A stretch of DNA of 64,000 bases from Elephas maximus indicus (Eukaryota > Chordata > Mammalia > Proboscidea > Elephantidae): contig NC_064819.1 of NCBI RefSeq assembly GCF_024166365.1, positions 110,838,293 to 110,902,292 of the forward strand, read 5' to 3'. Numbering within the stretch: position 1 is the first letter of the stretch; every line of letters starts with the position of its first letter. Below are positions 45,441 through 57,700 of the stretch, piece after piece. A program made the position numbers and the translations under genes. The notes beneath the pieces are model-generated. The model worked only from the letters and a program-made list of their open reading frames with translations, was not told the DNA's origin and did not search any database.

Positions 45441-47280
45441 TCAGGATTAAGTGTCTTACATTTAATGATTTTTAAAACACTGTGTAAATACACAGTCGAG
45501 CATAATGAAATCACTGGAAAGAAAGCCAAGGTGGTTTTGCAGAGCTTCAAGAACTCATTTATTGACTTAGGGTAGATGGAAAGATTTCTGAAAAAGCTGA
45601 TTATGAAACACTGGGATAAGAGAGGTGGTTATATTTAACTGTGCTTCGTACATAGCCATAAGCGTCAGATATCTTGTCTAATATATATTCAGCAGTTTCC
45701 TCTAGTAAAACAGTGATTAATTCATTTCCTGCTTTTCCATTCAGTGAACACTGCTAGCAACTGGGAAAACAAAAGAATAAAACGCATTTTCTTTACTCTG
45801 GGAGAGAGTTCTGTAGCACTTCAAAAAAAACTTCATGCCAGCAAATTAATTACGTCTCTTCACAGTGCAGCTCACACTGCTGAGATCCTTGGATCCAGAA
45901 CTATTTTCCAAGCCTTCTGCTTCCAGAAGTTTGGATGCCTTCTTCTCACCCCCAACCTTTGGTGCCTGTGCTTGGATATCATTGCAATCTTTCACTGAAC
46001 TCTCTCAGCCTCTCCCCATCTCCCCTTCCCCTCCCCCCCCCCACACTATTGCTTGAGAGAATATGTGAGAATCCAAATGAACCAGTTGGGTCCTGGAGCC
46101 CTGTCACACAAAGACACTGATCACATATATGTAGTTATGTATCCTAATGTGTACACAGGTGATTGTTGTTGTTGAGGTCCTCTGACTCTTGTCCCATGGT
46201 TAAAATTACCTGGGAGCCAAAGGCAGAGTCTATCCAAAGAGCAAACAAACTGCTGTGCAGGACTTCTCCCTTTCTATGCATCTTCAGTCTCCAGCCTCTG
46301 AAATCTGATTTCTACTGTCGGTTTACTGAACCTTGTGAGTTTTTCCACTGTCAGATCTATGACAATGAATTACAGATACGTCTCCACCTAGACCTCCTTC
46401 CTGAGTTAAAAATCTGAATTGCTTGTCACCTAAACATTCTTTTCACATCTACTATGTTTAACCTCAGTTTCACAGGGGTGGTAGAAAAGATCAATAGAAA
46501 TTAACCCCCAAATAAATCTAGGTAAGCTCACTATACAAATGTACATCTTATGAAAGGGTTGCTATCAGATCAGATCCAGTACTGTTGCTTCACACATTGT
46601 ATGAATTGTCCATTGAGGAGAGTGAATGTTTTTCTCATGCAACATTTCGGTGAAGGCAAGCTGTTTTTTTTCTTTTGAAATCTGAGAAGGACATGTGGGA
46701 GTTCTGCTTCCAGTAAGGTAGACCAATTCAAACCAGCCCTCTTGTTGAAAACTAGGAAATAGGGACAAAATATAAAAGATCTTTGCTAAGGCATTGAGGA
46801 ATTACCAAGAAATTGAAGAATCGAGAGACCAAGATGCGGAAGGAAGAAAACCACAAAGGGAAACCTCTAATGGCATTTGCCAATTCTAGAAGAGGCAGCT
46901 GAGACACTGAGAAGCTAATCAAGGAAAAGGAGAGAGGGGAGAGAAAGCACAGATGTAAAAAAAAGGGGGGGAGCAGAACATTTTTAAAACTCAGACCACA
47001 CTAATAGAAATAAATTTGGAAATAATAGGTGAAATGGGAAATTTTCCAGGAAAATATAATTGAACTTTAAAAATGGGATGGTGTCAAACCTTCTCTAACT
47101 TCAGGGGGAGAAAGGCGAATCAAGATCAGCATCAGCCCAAAGCTGAATCCTATGAGGAGTAGGTCAGGCATACCTCTACTCTCCAATCTTTTAGCTATTC
47201 TGACACCAGGCATCCCTCTCACAGCATTCTACTTCTCTGCTGGGTTCAATGATTTACCACAATGGCCACACAGAACTCAC
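45441..47280. other. Intergenic spacer between ENPP4 and ENPP5
   Basis: No gene recognised. A C10 run lies at 46033-46042. The short open frames have no family resemblance and no splice context. Confidence 0.4.
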
Positions 47281-47284
47281 AAAC

Positions 47285-47985
47285 TAAAGATTATGGGTTT
47301 ATTAGGGAAGTAAGGGGTTAAAATTTAGGGCCAACTTCGAAGGAACAGGAACAACTCAGGATACGGTTTTTCAGTCAGGACAGTTTTTTTCTTGGCCTTT
47401 TGCCAGACCCTCATTGAGCATGGCTTCTGCCACCAGGCCCTCGTACTAGGCCTTGGCCCTCGGGCCTCAGCCCAGCCTCTGCCCTGCTCCTGAAGGTATT
47501 CCATACAGGTTTTTAGCTCTGCCAATGAGTGCCCAGAGGCACCCCACTCTGCCAGCGAGCCTAGTGCCCAAAGGCGCACGGCTCTCTCACTCCGTGGGTC
47601 AGCAAGCCTAGTCTGCCAGTCCTGTGCCATCTTCAATGTTACAGTTCTGTTTCCTGGGTCTAGGAGGTTCTCAGTGCAGGAACCCAGTGTCCAAAGGACA
47701 TGCTCCGCTACTGGTTCTACCTCTTTGTGGTAGCGAGTTGCCCCTCTGCCTCTGGGATTGGCTCCCTTTCAAGCCTAGAGGGGTGACACAACTGGCCAAT
47801 CGCTTACGAGGGCTTCAGGCATCTTATCTATACGGTCCCACAAGGGTTCTATGCACCTTATTTGCATTATGAGCAGGCTTCCTAATCCCTTGATGGGCCA
47901 CAAGTACTTTATTTGCATAGTCTCAGCCAATCATCTTGTGGGAGTTACCAGACCATGACTAGAAGGGGCATATACACCACATGAA
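47285..47985 (-). mobile_element. MaLR-related LTR/internal segment, diverged
   Basis: Read in antisense, 47480-47640 ('cagaggcaccccactctgcc', 'ctctctcactccgtgggtc') resembles the internal region at 28440-28520. The part near 47660-47760 ('cagtgcaggaaccc', 'aaaggacatgctccgct') resembles LTR sequence. So it is a related but distinct retroelement. The boundaries are not clear. Confidence 0.45.
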
Positions 47986-49535
47986 CAAAATTGACTCGAG
48001 TAGAGAAAGAAAATGAAAACAAACCACTTTCTGTATTGAAAAAATTAGGGAAGTTATAGCTATTGTCCACCACTCATCTGTCAGTTTGTTGTACTGTGGT
48101 AGTTTGCATGTTGTGACACTGGAAGCTATGATGCAACTAATCTTTCAAATACCAGCAGGGTCACCCATGGTGGACAGGTTTCAGCGAAGCTTCCAAACTA
48201 AGATTAGGAAGAAGGACTTGGCAATCTACCTCTAAAAAACCTGGCCAGTGAAACCTTATGAATAGTAGCAGAACATTCGCTGATGTAGAGCTGGAAGATG
48301 AGCCCCTCAGATTGGAACGCACTCAAAATATGGTAGTGAGGAGCTGCTTCCTCAAAGTAAAGTTGACCTTTAATGATGTGGATGGAGTAAAGCTTTCAGG
48401 ACCTTCATTTGCTGATGTGACATGACTCAAAATGAGAAGAAACAGCTGCAAACACCCATTAATAAGCAGAAAGTAGAATGTAGGAACTATGAATCTAGGA
48501 AAATTGCAAGTTGTCACAAATGAAATGAAATGCTTGAAGATAGATACCCTACTTGGTATTAGTGAGCTGAAATGCACTGTTATTGGCCACGTGAATCAAT
48601 CATATGTTCTATGCTGGGAATGATACATTGAAGAGGAACAGCGTCACATTCATTGTCAAAAAGAACAAGATCTGTACTGAAATACAACTCTGTCAGTAGT
48701 AGGATAATATACATATGCCTACAAGGAAGATCAGTTAATATTACTGTTATTCAAATTTATATACCAACCTCTAATGCCAAAGATTAGGAAATTGAAGACT
48801 TTTACCAATTTCTGCAGTCTGAAATTGATCAAACATGCAATTAAGATGCATTGATAATTACTGGTGATTGGAATGTGAAAGTTGAAAACAAAGGATAGGT
48901 AGTTGAAAAACATGGCCTTGGTGATAGAAACAATGCAGAGATCGCATGATAGAATTTTGCAAGACCACGACCTATTCATTTCGTATACCTCTTTTCAACA
49001 ACAGAAATGGCAATTTATAATTAATTATACATGTGGACCTTGCCAGATGGAATACACAGGAATAAAATGGACTATATCCGTGGAAGGCAACAATGGAGAA
49101 GCTCAATATCATGTCACAACAAGGCCAGGGGCCAACTGCAGAACAGACCATCAATTGCTCAAAGCAAGTTCAAGTTGAAGCTAAAGAAAAAAGAAGTCCA
49201 AGAGAGCCAAAGTACAACCTTGAGCATAACCCACTTGAATTTAGAGACCATGTCAAGAATAGATTTGATGCACTGAACACTAAAGATGGAAGACCAGATG
49301 AGTTGTATGATGACATCAAGGACATCATACATGAAGAAAGCAAAAGGTCATTAAAAAAGACAGGAAAAAAAGAAAAGACCAAAATTGATGTCAAAGACTC
49401 TGAAACTTGCTCATGAACGTAGAGTAGCTAAAGTTAAAGGAAGAAATAATAAAGTGAAAGAGCTGAACAGAAGATTTCAAAGGGTGGCTTGAGAAGACAA
49501 AGTAAAGTATTATAGTGAAATATGCGAAGACATAC

Positions 49536-50234
49536 CACATTGGGCAAATCTGCTGCAAAATACCTCTTTAAAGTGTTAAAATGCAAAGATGTCACTTTGA
49601 GGACTAAGGTGTGCCTAACCCAAAAAACCCATTGTTGTTGAGTTGATTCTGACTCACAGCGATCCTATAGGACAGACTTGAACTGCCCTATAGGGTTTTC
49701 AAGGAGTGGCTGGTGGATTTGAACTGCTGACCTTTTGGGTAGCAGCCGAACACTTAACCACTGCACCACCAGCGTGCCACCTAACCCAGGCCATGGTATG
49801 TTCAATCACCCATAGCCATGCGGAAGCTGGACAATGAATAAGGAAGAATGAAGAAGAATTGATGTCTTTGAATTATGGTGTTGGTGAAGAATATTGAATA
49901 TGCCATGGACTGCCAGAAGAACGAACAAATCTGTGTTGGAAGTACTACAACCAGAATGCTCCTCAGAAGCAAGAATGATGAGATTTCATCTCACATACTT
50001 TGGACATGTTATCAGGAGGGATCAGTCCCTGGAGAAGGACACCATACTTGGTAAACTAGAGAGTCAGTGAAAAAGAGGAAGACCCTCAAGGAGATGGATT
50101 GACACAGTGGCTGCAACAATGGGCTTAAACATAGCAATGATTTTGAGAATGGTGCAGGACCAGGCAGTGATTCATTCCGTCATATATAGGGTGGCTATGA
50201 GTTGGAACCAACTTGACGGCACCTAACAACAACA
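49536..50234 (+). mobile_element. 5'-truncated RTE inserted in RTE
   Basis: An RTE 3' end ('gggcaaatctgctgcaaaat' to 'acggcacctaacaacaacaac') sits in the middle of the host copy. The 6 bp acatac on both sides (49530-49535 and 50235-50240) may be the duplication. The host resumes with 'aaagacccggagttag'. It contains a SINE. Confidence 0.75.
49622..49778 (-). repeat. AfroSINE nested in nested RTE
   Basis: Antisense short form flanked by CCTAACCCA (about 49613-49621 and 49780-49788). Confidence 0.85.
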
Positions 50235-52130
50235 ACATACAAAGACCCGGAGTTAGAAAATGTACAGGCAAGAACACACTAAGAACTTCTCAAGCTGAAA
50301 GAAATGAAGAAAAAATTCAAGCCTTTGGTTACAATATTGAAACAGTGTATGGGCAAAATATTGAACAACACAGGAAGCATCAAAAGAAGATGGAAGTAAT
50401 ACACAGAACCACTGTACCAAAAAGAATTCGTTGATGTTTAAACATTTTCGTGGGTAGAATATGATCAACAATCAATGGTATTGAAGGAAGAAGTCCAAGC
50501 TGCACTGAAAAAAAAAAAAAAGGCACTGGCAAAAAACAAGGCTCTTAGGAACTGACGGAATACCAACTGAGATTTTCAATAAACAGGTGCATCACTGGGG
50601 GCGCTCACTTGTTTACACCAAGAAATGTGGAAGACAGTTACCTGGCCAACTGTCTGGGAAAGATACATGTTTGTGCCCATTCCGAAAAAAGATAATACAA
50701 CAGAATGCAAAAATTATCAAACAATATCAATAATATCACACACAAGTTAATTTATGCTGAAGACAATTAGAAAAAAAATGGTTGCAGCAGTACCAGACAG
50801 GGAACTGCCAGAAATTCAACCTAGATTCAGAAGACGACCTGGAACAAGGGATATCATTGTTGATATCAGACAGATCTTGTCTGAAAGCAGAGAATACCAG
50901 AAAGATGTTTGCCTGTGTTTTATTGACTATACAAAGCCATTCAACCGTGTGAATTATAACAAATCATGGATAACATTATACAGAACAGGAGTCCCAACAC
51001 TTAATTGTGCTTATGCAGAACCTGTACATAGTCCAAGAGGCAGTCTTCTCAGCAGAACAAGAGTGTACTGTATGGTTTAAAATCAGGAAAGGTTTGTGTC
51101 AGGGTTGTATCCTTTCACCATACTTATCCAGTTTGTATGCTGAGCAAATAATCCGAGAAGCTGGACTATATGAAGAAAAACATATCATCAGGATTGGAGG
51201 AACATTCATTAACAACCGGCGTTATGCAGAGGACACAACCTTGCTTGTTGAAGGTGAAGACAACTTGAAGCACTTACTGATGAAGATCAACGACTATAGC
51301 CTTCAGATGGATTACACCTCAACATAAAGAAAACAAAAAACGTCACCACTGGACCAATAACCAACATCACGATAAATGGAGAAATGACTTAAGTTGTCAA
51401 GGATTTCATTTTACTTGGATCTACCCATGGAAGCAGCAGCCAAAAAATCAATGCATTGCATTGGGTAAATCTGCTGCAAAGGACCTCTTTAAGTGTTGAA
51501 AATAAAGATGTCACCTTGAAGACTAAGGTGCACCTGACCCAAGCCATGGTATTTCCAGTCGCATCATATGCATGTGAAAGCTGGATGATGAATAAGGAAG
51601 ACTGAAGAATGTACACCTTTGAATTGTGGTGTTGGCGAAGAATATTGAATATACCATGGGCTACCAAAAGAACAAACAAATCCGTCTTGGAAGAAGTACA
51701 ACCAGAATGCTCCTTAGAAGCAAAGATGGTGAGACTGTGTCTTACATACTTTGGACATGTTGCCAGGAGGGATCAGTCCCTGGAAAAGGACATCATGCTT
51801 GGCAAAGTACAGGGTCAGCGGAAAAGAGGAAGACCTTCAATGAAGTGGATTGACACAGTGGCTGCAATAATGAGCTCAAGCATAACAACGACTGTAAGGA
51901 TGATGCAGGACCAGGCAGAGTTTCTTTCTGTTGTGCACAGGGTCACTATGAGTAGGAACCGACTTGATGGCACCCAACAAGACTATTCAGTAGTCAAATC
52001 TTCAAATCGGGATTTTAATCTTTTCATCAATGTTACAGAATTTACTTTCTTCTTACTACTAAAAGAATATATCATCTTCTAAAATGAATGTGATTCAACA
52101 ATCAACGTAAATGTACAGATAGTATCTGAA

Positions 52131-52275
52131 TAAAAAACAAAACCAAACCCGCTGCTGTCAAGCTGATCGAGACTCATATCGACCCTATATGGTTTCCAAT
52201 GAGCTGCTGGTGGATTCAAATTGCCTATCTTTTGTTTAGCAGCCAAGCTCTTAACCGCTGTGCCACCAGGGTTCC
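52131..52275 (-). repeat. AfroSINE, short form, internally deleted
   Basis: Antisense copy missing ~20 bp around 'ggacagagtagaactgcc'. Confidence 0.82.
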
Positions 52276-52287
52276 AGTATATGGATA

Positions 52288-53095
52288 GTAACGCTTTAAA
52301 ACAGAATAATTACCACCTTTTAGTCACTATACGACTGTCTCAATAATGCATATGCTTTCATAGCTACGAAGCAAGCCAACATGAGCACTCACGTATTCCA
52401 GAGGCCAGGCTTCTTGGGGAGTTTGCTACTTATCATCTGTAAGTCTCAACTTGTATACCTATCATCTATTTCTAGTGATTCCATTCTATTATTGAGGTTT
52501 TATAATGAAGTAAAAATTAGGAGTCAATATTCTTGATTGGTATTGTATTTTAAAAAATAATCCATTCACCTTTATTTTAGGAAGCACTTCAGTTACCTTT
52601 TTTTTTTTTTTTAACTATGTCACTTTTGTTGTTCACATCTAATTTTTCCTTTCTGATGTCATTTTATCTACTTATTAGCCAATTGGTCCATAAATATGCA
52701 TCAAATCACATTGTTTATGGGCCATGTGTCTGTGAACTGGTTTTCTATTTTCTTCAAGTAAACCATTTCTTTCCAGGGTTCCTCTTTCCTCTAAGAAGCC
52801 GTAGGAAATAGCATGCCTCTCCCAAACTTCTTGTTTTCAGATTACGTGGAAGATCTAAAGCACAGCTTTAGGCTGTTGGAATGAGAGGGGCTGAGATGAG
52901 CAGGCAGGTAAAAAATACTAACCAGGAGGTAGAAGTCTATTTGTGAACTTGCATTTATCTTTGATTCCACTTGATTTATTTGGCAGATTGTATTCAAATA
53001 TTTCTTGAAATAGGGCTATAATCTCATCTCCTTTGTGTTTCAATACCTAATGCCTCAATTTTGCTAGTCTTTTCAACGTTTTGCACCTTTTTCAC
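52288..53095. other. Intergenic, downstream of ENPP5
   Basis: No gene recognised. Minus-strand AATAAA words occur at 52571-52576 and 52975-52980 and could be distal ENPP5 polyadenylation signals. Confidence 0.35.
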
Positions 53096-53178
53096 AGCCT
53101 TGAGAACTCTGTGGAGCAGATCTATTCTGCACATATGGGGTCCCTATGAGTTGGAATCAGTGGCAACTAACAACAAAA
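53096..53178 (+). repeat. AfroSINE long-form 3' fragment
   Basis: 'tgtggagcagatctattctg', 'ccctatgagttggaatcag' and an 'aactaacaacaaaaa' tail. Confidence 0.65.
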
Positions 53179-53599
53179 AGGTACCCTTTAGCATTGTTCT
53201 GGGTACAGTGTGAACATCCCAGACATGGGCTGGTCTAATTTTTTTTTTTAGCTTCAGACAGCTCTTTCCAAGCCTTAATTGGCCCATGTTTTACCTACCT
53301 ACTACGGTTTATGCTTTTTCCAACTCTGAATCTGCAAATGCTCAAATTTGTAATATGCTTGTGCTCTGTTACTACATGTTGCCAAAAGAAAAAAAAAGAG
53401 AAAAAAATATTTAATTTGACTTTTAATGTGATTAATAGTGATTTTGTTTTCAAAGAACCAAATAATTACAGAACAAGAGAAAACATTACTGAGACGATGC
53501 CCGATCTCTTACTTCTATTCAGGCTATTGCCGGACTACATAGGAAAGAAATATATATTTATGGTGCCCCCATTCTTATAAAAATCAGAGTACAATGACT

Positions 53600-54334
53600 A
53601 AACAGGAAATAGCAATAATTTTATGGCAGAAGCAATTATGTTTAGAATGAAACCATCAATATTTGTGTGGGAAAAATAAAATGAAAACCATGTCCTTTGG
53701 AAAAATATGACAAGGAATATCCACAAATGTAACCTGCTGTTAGGAATGCCTTTCTCCAAAAATCAAGGTACAAAGGTTGTCACATTTAATTTTAAACAGT
53801 TTTCACTTTCTTCTTGCCTTCCCAGTATAAAGAGATAGATTTCTACATTGCTCAGTAATTATTGGAAATGTCATTCACTTTGAACAAGTAATCATGTGTT
53901 CTGTGGCATGGGCATAAAAAGTTGTCTTTTTCAACTAAATTATAAGACATAATTGTCCGTAAAGTACATTTCAAATAAAAGTACTCTTTAGGAGAGTAAT
54001 TTAAAGTACAATATAGTAAATACTTCAAATAGTGCAAACTTGCTTTGTAATACATTCTATGTGCCACGTCAAATAAAGCAGGATCTTATCTACCCCTAAA
54101 CTAAAGAGAACATGGACATACTTTCACATTGTTAGTCTTTTGCAATTATTTGTATTTTGGTCCATGTATGTGTGTGTGTGTGTGTGTGTGACAGAGAAAG
54201 AGAGAGAGACAGCAGACACTATCTGTGTATCTATATAACTGCTTGATGGTCTGTGCACATGTCTGAAATGAGTTTCCTAGAATTTCAAGCCTTTAAACAC
54301 AAATAATTATGAACTCTCCATTTACAAAGTAGCA
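53600..54334 (-). other. ENPP5: ENPP5 3' UTR (extent uncertain)
   Basis: Follows the stop codon on the minus strand. A minus-strand ATTAAA at 53785-53790 is a candidate signal, and AATAAA words lie further on at 52975 and 52571, so the true end may be up to 1.1 kb beyond. Contains a (TG)n/(GA)n run at 54166-54210. Confidence 0.4.
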
Positions 54335-54762
54335 TTAGGCATGTAGTAATGGTTGAGCTATTTCAGCCTGCATATCTTGCAAGTCAGGTATTTGGCTGTG
54401 AATTAGATGTTTAATGAAAATCACAAAAAAGACAATAACTATAATGCTACCAAGAGAGACCCCTATGAAATAAGCATATGACTCTTCTTGTTCATATTCT
54501 TTTGGTTTGATACTACCATGGAGGAGGGTAGTACTCTTCATATAAGGAGTTGTTCTTGGAGTTGCTGAATTGAGCAGATCCTGGACATTCTGGAAGGATC
54601 CATTGTGTGGCATGGCAGTGATATTGAGGAGGTGGCACAACAGTGGGTACAGATCTGTGGAGTTCATGGATTCTTTTGTGAAATTGTTTCTGAAGGCAGG
54701 ACCGTGGGCTAAAAACATTGGATGCATTTCTGGTAATGCATTATCATAACCGTGGCTACCTA
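54335..54762 (-). CDS. ENPP5: ENPP5 last coding exon
   Basis: Acceptor 'ctctttatag' on the minus strand, then TAGGTAGCCACGG, completing Leu336 and giving LGSHGYDNAL with H339. Ends TAA at 54337-54335. Encodes the C-terminal catalytic part, transmembrane segment and tail. Confidence 0.95.
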
Positions 54763-57700
54763 CTATAAAGAGAAAATGCATGAGTAAGTTAGCCAGCCAG
54801 ATGGCATTACAATGGAAATAATTATTGTAAGGTCAAGTTCTGAATCTAAATTCAAATTTTATATAATTTGACTTTAAAAATCAAATAATCTTACAATCTC
54901 TGATGTTAACATCACGATTCTCTACAGGAAATGAAAAGTCAACAAGATCACGAATCTTTCTTTCGTACTAACACTACCTTAAGCAGCAGAGGGAAGACAG
55001 GTAAAAAAAAGAAAAGCTGAGCCAAGTTAGGGGAAAATGGGAGTAATCCTTTTTTTTTTTTTTTGGTGGCAGGTGAGGAAGATGGCTGTTAAGCTAATAT
55101 TCAGCGAACACTTATTGGATACCTACCATGCTCCAGTTATTGTTCTAAAGATAAAGGTCCTCTTAGTCTTAGGCAGGCATTAAACACCTAAATTAATAAT
55201 TGCCAGTAAAGAGGGAAGAAACAAAAAGAAACCCAGCAGAAACTACAAAGATCAGACCCTTAGTTATAGCTACAATCCACTATTAAAAATCAAAGGTCAG
55301 GACTGGTGGGTAGAGTGGGAAAATACTGACTTTGGAGGTTCAAATCAGGATCCAGTTTAGCATCATGTGCTTTAGTATGGCTATAAATAAAGTAAAAACT
55401 TAAGGGGTCTTCTGATATACCAAAAAGTGATACAAAATTGAAGGAAGAGTAATGGTCCATTTTAAAGATGTGTACGCAGTGTACCGGGAGAGTGCAAGGC
55501 AAAGGAACTACTGCTGATAAAACGGCAACCTAAGATAACTAAAAGGCTTTATTTTGCATGTTGGAATTTTAAATGGGATTCGCATTATATTCTAGATGGA
55601 TTCTAAATATATTTAGTGGAAACAACTCCAGAATTGTTTCGTAAGGTATTAGGAAAATATTTCTTGACATATTATTATCCATGCCAAACATACTTCTTTC
55701 TAGAAATGTCTCCAATGTGTAAAGCAAACCTGGCCTATATTTGGTAGAACCAAAAGATCAAAGAAACTAGAAAGCTATCTATCGCAAATAAAAATAAGGA
55801 TTAAGTTTTTTATTCAATTAGAATATACAACAAACACGGAATGGAATATAGTTTACAAATTTCAGTTATGTTTTTCTCAGGAACAGAACTGATACAATTA
55901 TCAGTGTATACCACTGTATATATCCTTGGCCTGATGGTTTCAAGTGTTTCACTTTTAAAAGGTTACCTCCTTTTAAAGCGATTCATGTATAACACTAGTT
56001 ATCTGATTAGTAAATAGATAGTTATATTAGCCATAGTACCCACTTTAGCAAAAACCAATGCTAAATGGAAAGCAATGCTCTAATATACTCACGCAGAAAG
56101 TCATCTGACTTATTCTGTAAAATATACCACCCTTCGTCAGCCACTGCTATGATTGGTTGAATTCGATCGTTGTGTCTGTAATGCCATCTTTCTGGAATCT
56201 CCTCTTTTTTGTAGACAGTAAGATTAGGATGCGCATGAGCTAGAGCTTCGTAGACTTCATCAAATTTACCTAAAGAGAAGGGAGGAGAACCACTCAGAAG
56301 AAGATACAACTACGGGCAACGGGGGTCGATTAACGTTTCTTAAATGCAGATTCCCCGCATGTGGGGTGAAAAGCCAGCAAGCTGAACGTAATGAAATATA
56401 GCAGGCATTTATGTGGAAGAACTCCCATGCCCTTTGAGGAAAGAATCCTGAGGGGAAAACAGAGAACAAATAAATTTTCTGTTGTATGTAAATTCACCTT
56501 ATAGAATTAAGGTGACATTTTACAGAACCAGAAGTCTCTAATCTCTCTGATTTAAAGACTGAAATACACGCACAAATACAAACACACGTAGGTATTAACT
56601 AGTGGCATTTTTTTTTTTATTAAGTAAAATGTCTACGGTACTGCAATACACACCAAATCAAAGAGTTAAATTCTGGCAGTTCTGAATGCAGGCATAGAGA
56701 ATTTCTAGATGAGAAACTATTTTAAGTGGGGGCTGGGCGTTTTTTGGGGGGGGGGGCGTTAGGAGGAAACCCTGGCGGTGTAGTAGTTATGTGCCAAGGC
56801 TGCTAACCAAGAGGTTGGCAGTTTGAATCCATTAGGCGCTCCTTGGAAACTCTATGGGGCAGTTCTACCCTGTCCTATAGAGTGGCTATGAGTCAGAATC
56901 GACCTGACAGCAATTGGGGTTAGGAAGGCACAGACTGTGGGTGGAAAGCAGCCTGTAAAATGGAAGGGTCCTCAAAACACTGGTGGTGGTGCAAATGCAG
57001 CAAACCTGGGCACTATATTTAATCTTTTCCTTTTGTCTAAAATCCATCTGTCGGGGCTCCCTCCCTGCCTCCCACACTACAGTAACGAAACACCATTACA
57101 ATTTCCATTACATTATAAATGGAAATTTATACATCATAAATTTCCATTACAATTTATAATGGAAAAAGAAGGGTTATGTGATTTTCTTAAATTTAACAAC
57201 AAAAAACTTGCTGTTTTAAATCAAATTTGTTGAACACTTTGTGTGTGGCTGCACATGCATATATTAACATCCATTGTTTCACATGGTTCCCTTAATTTTC
57301 TATAAGGGATATAACTCTCATTTTTGAGGTATTCCAGCTTTTCGAAACCAGTTCTCTCATTTGAGACCTAAAACCAAACCAAACCCATAGCCATCGAGTC
57401 GATCCCAACTGATAGGGACCCTACAAGGCAGAGGTGAACTGCCCCATATTGTTTCCAAGGAGCTGCTGGTGGATTCAAACGGCTGACCTTTATTTAGTTT
57501 AGCAGCCAAGCTTTTAACCACTGAGCCACCAGGGCTCCATTTGAGACCTACGCCAACCTAAAGCCAAAAAACCAACCCATTGCCATTGAGTTGATCGCGA
57601 CTCATAGAAAACGGATGTGTTAGAGAGTAGAATGGCCCCACAGGGTTTTCTTAGCTGAAATTTTTATGAAAGCAGTTTGCCAAGCCTCTCCTGTGCTGCC

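Larger units (their letters stand above)
48060..51980 (+). mobile_element. RTE/BovB-like LINE carrying a nested RTE
   Basis: Begins with the 5' segment also seen at the far end of the antisense copy ('ggacaggtttcagcgaagc', 'aggaagaaggacttggcaat'). It continues through an endonuclease-like region ('ttattcaaatttatatacc') and RT (CFIDYTKPFNRV near 50920 and RYAEDTTLLVEG near 51220, where the second Asp pair has decayed to AED), and ends 'cgacttgatggcacccaac'. Interrupted at about 49536-50234 by another RTE 3' piece. Many stops; not functional. Confidence 0.82.
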
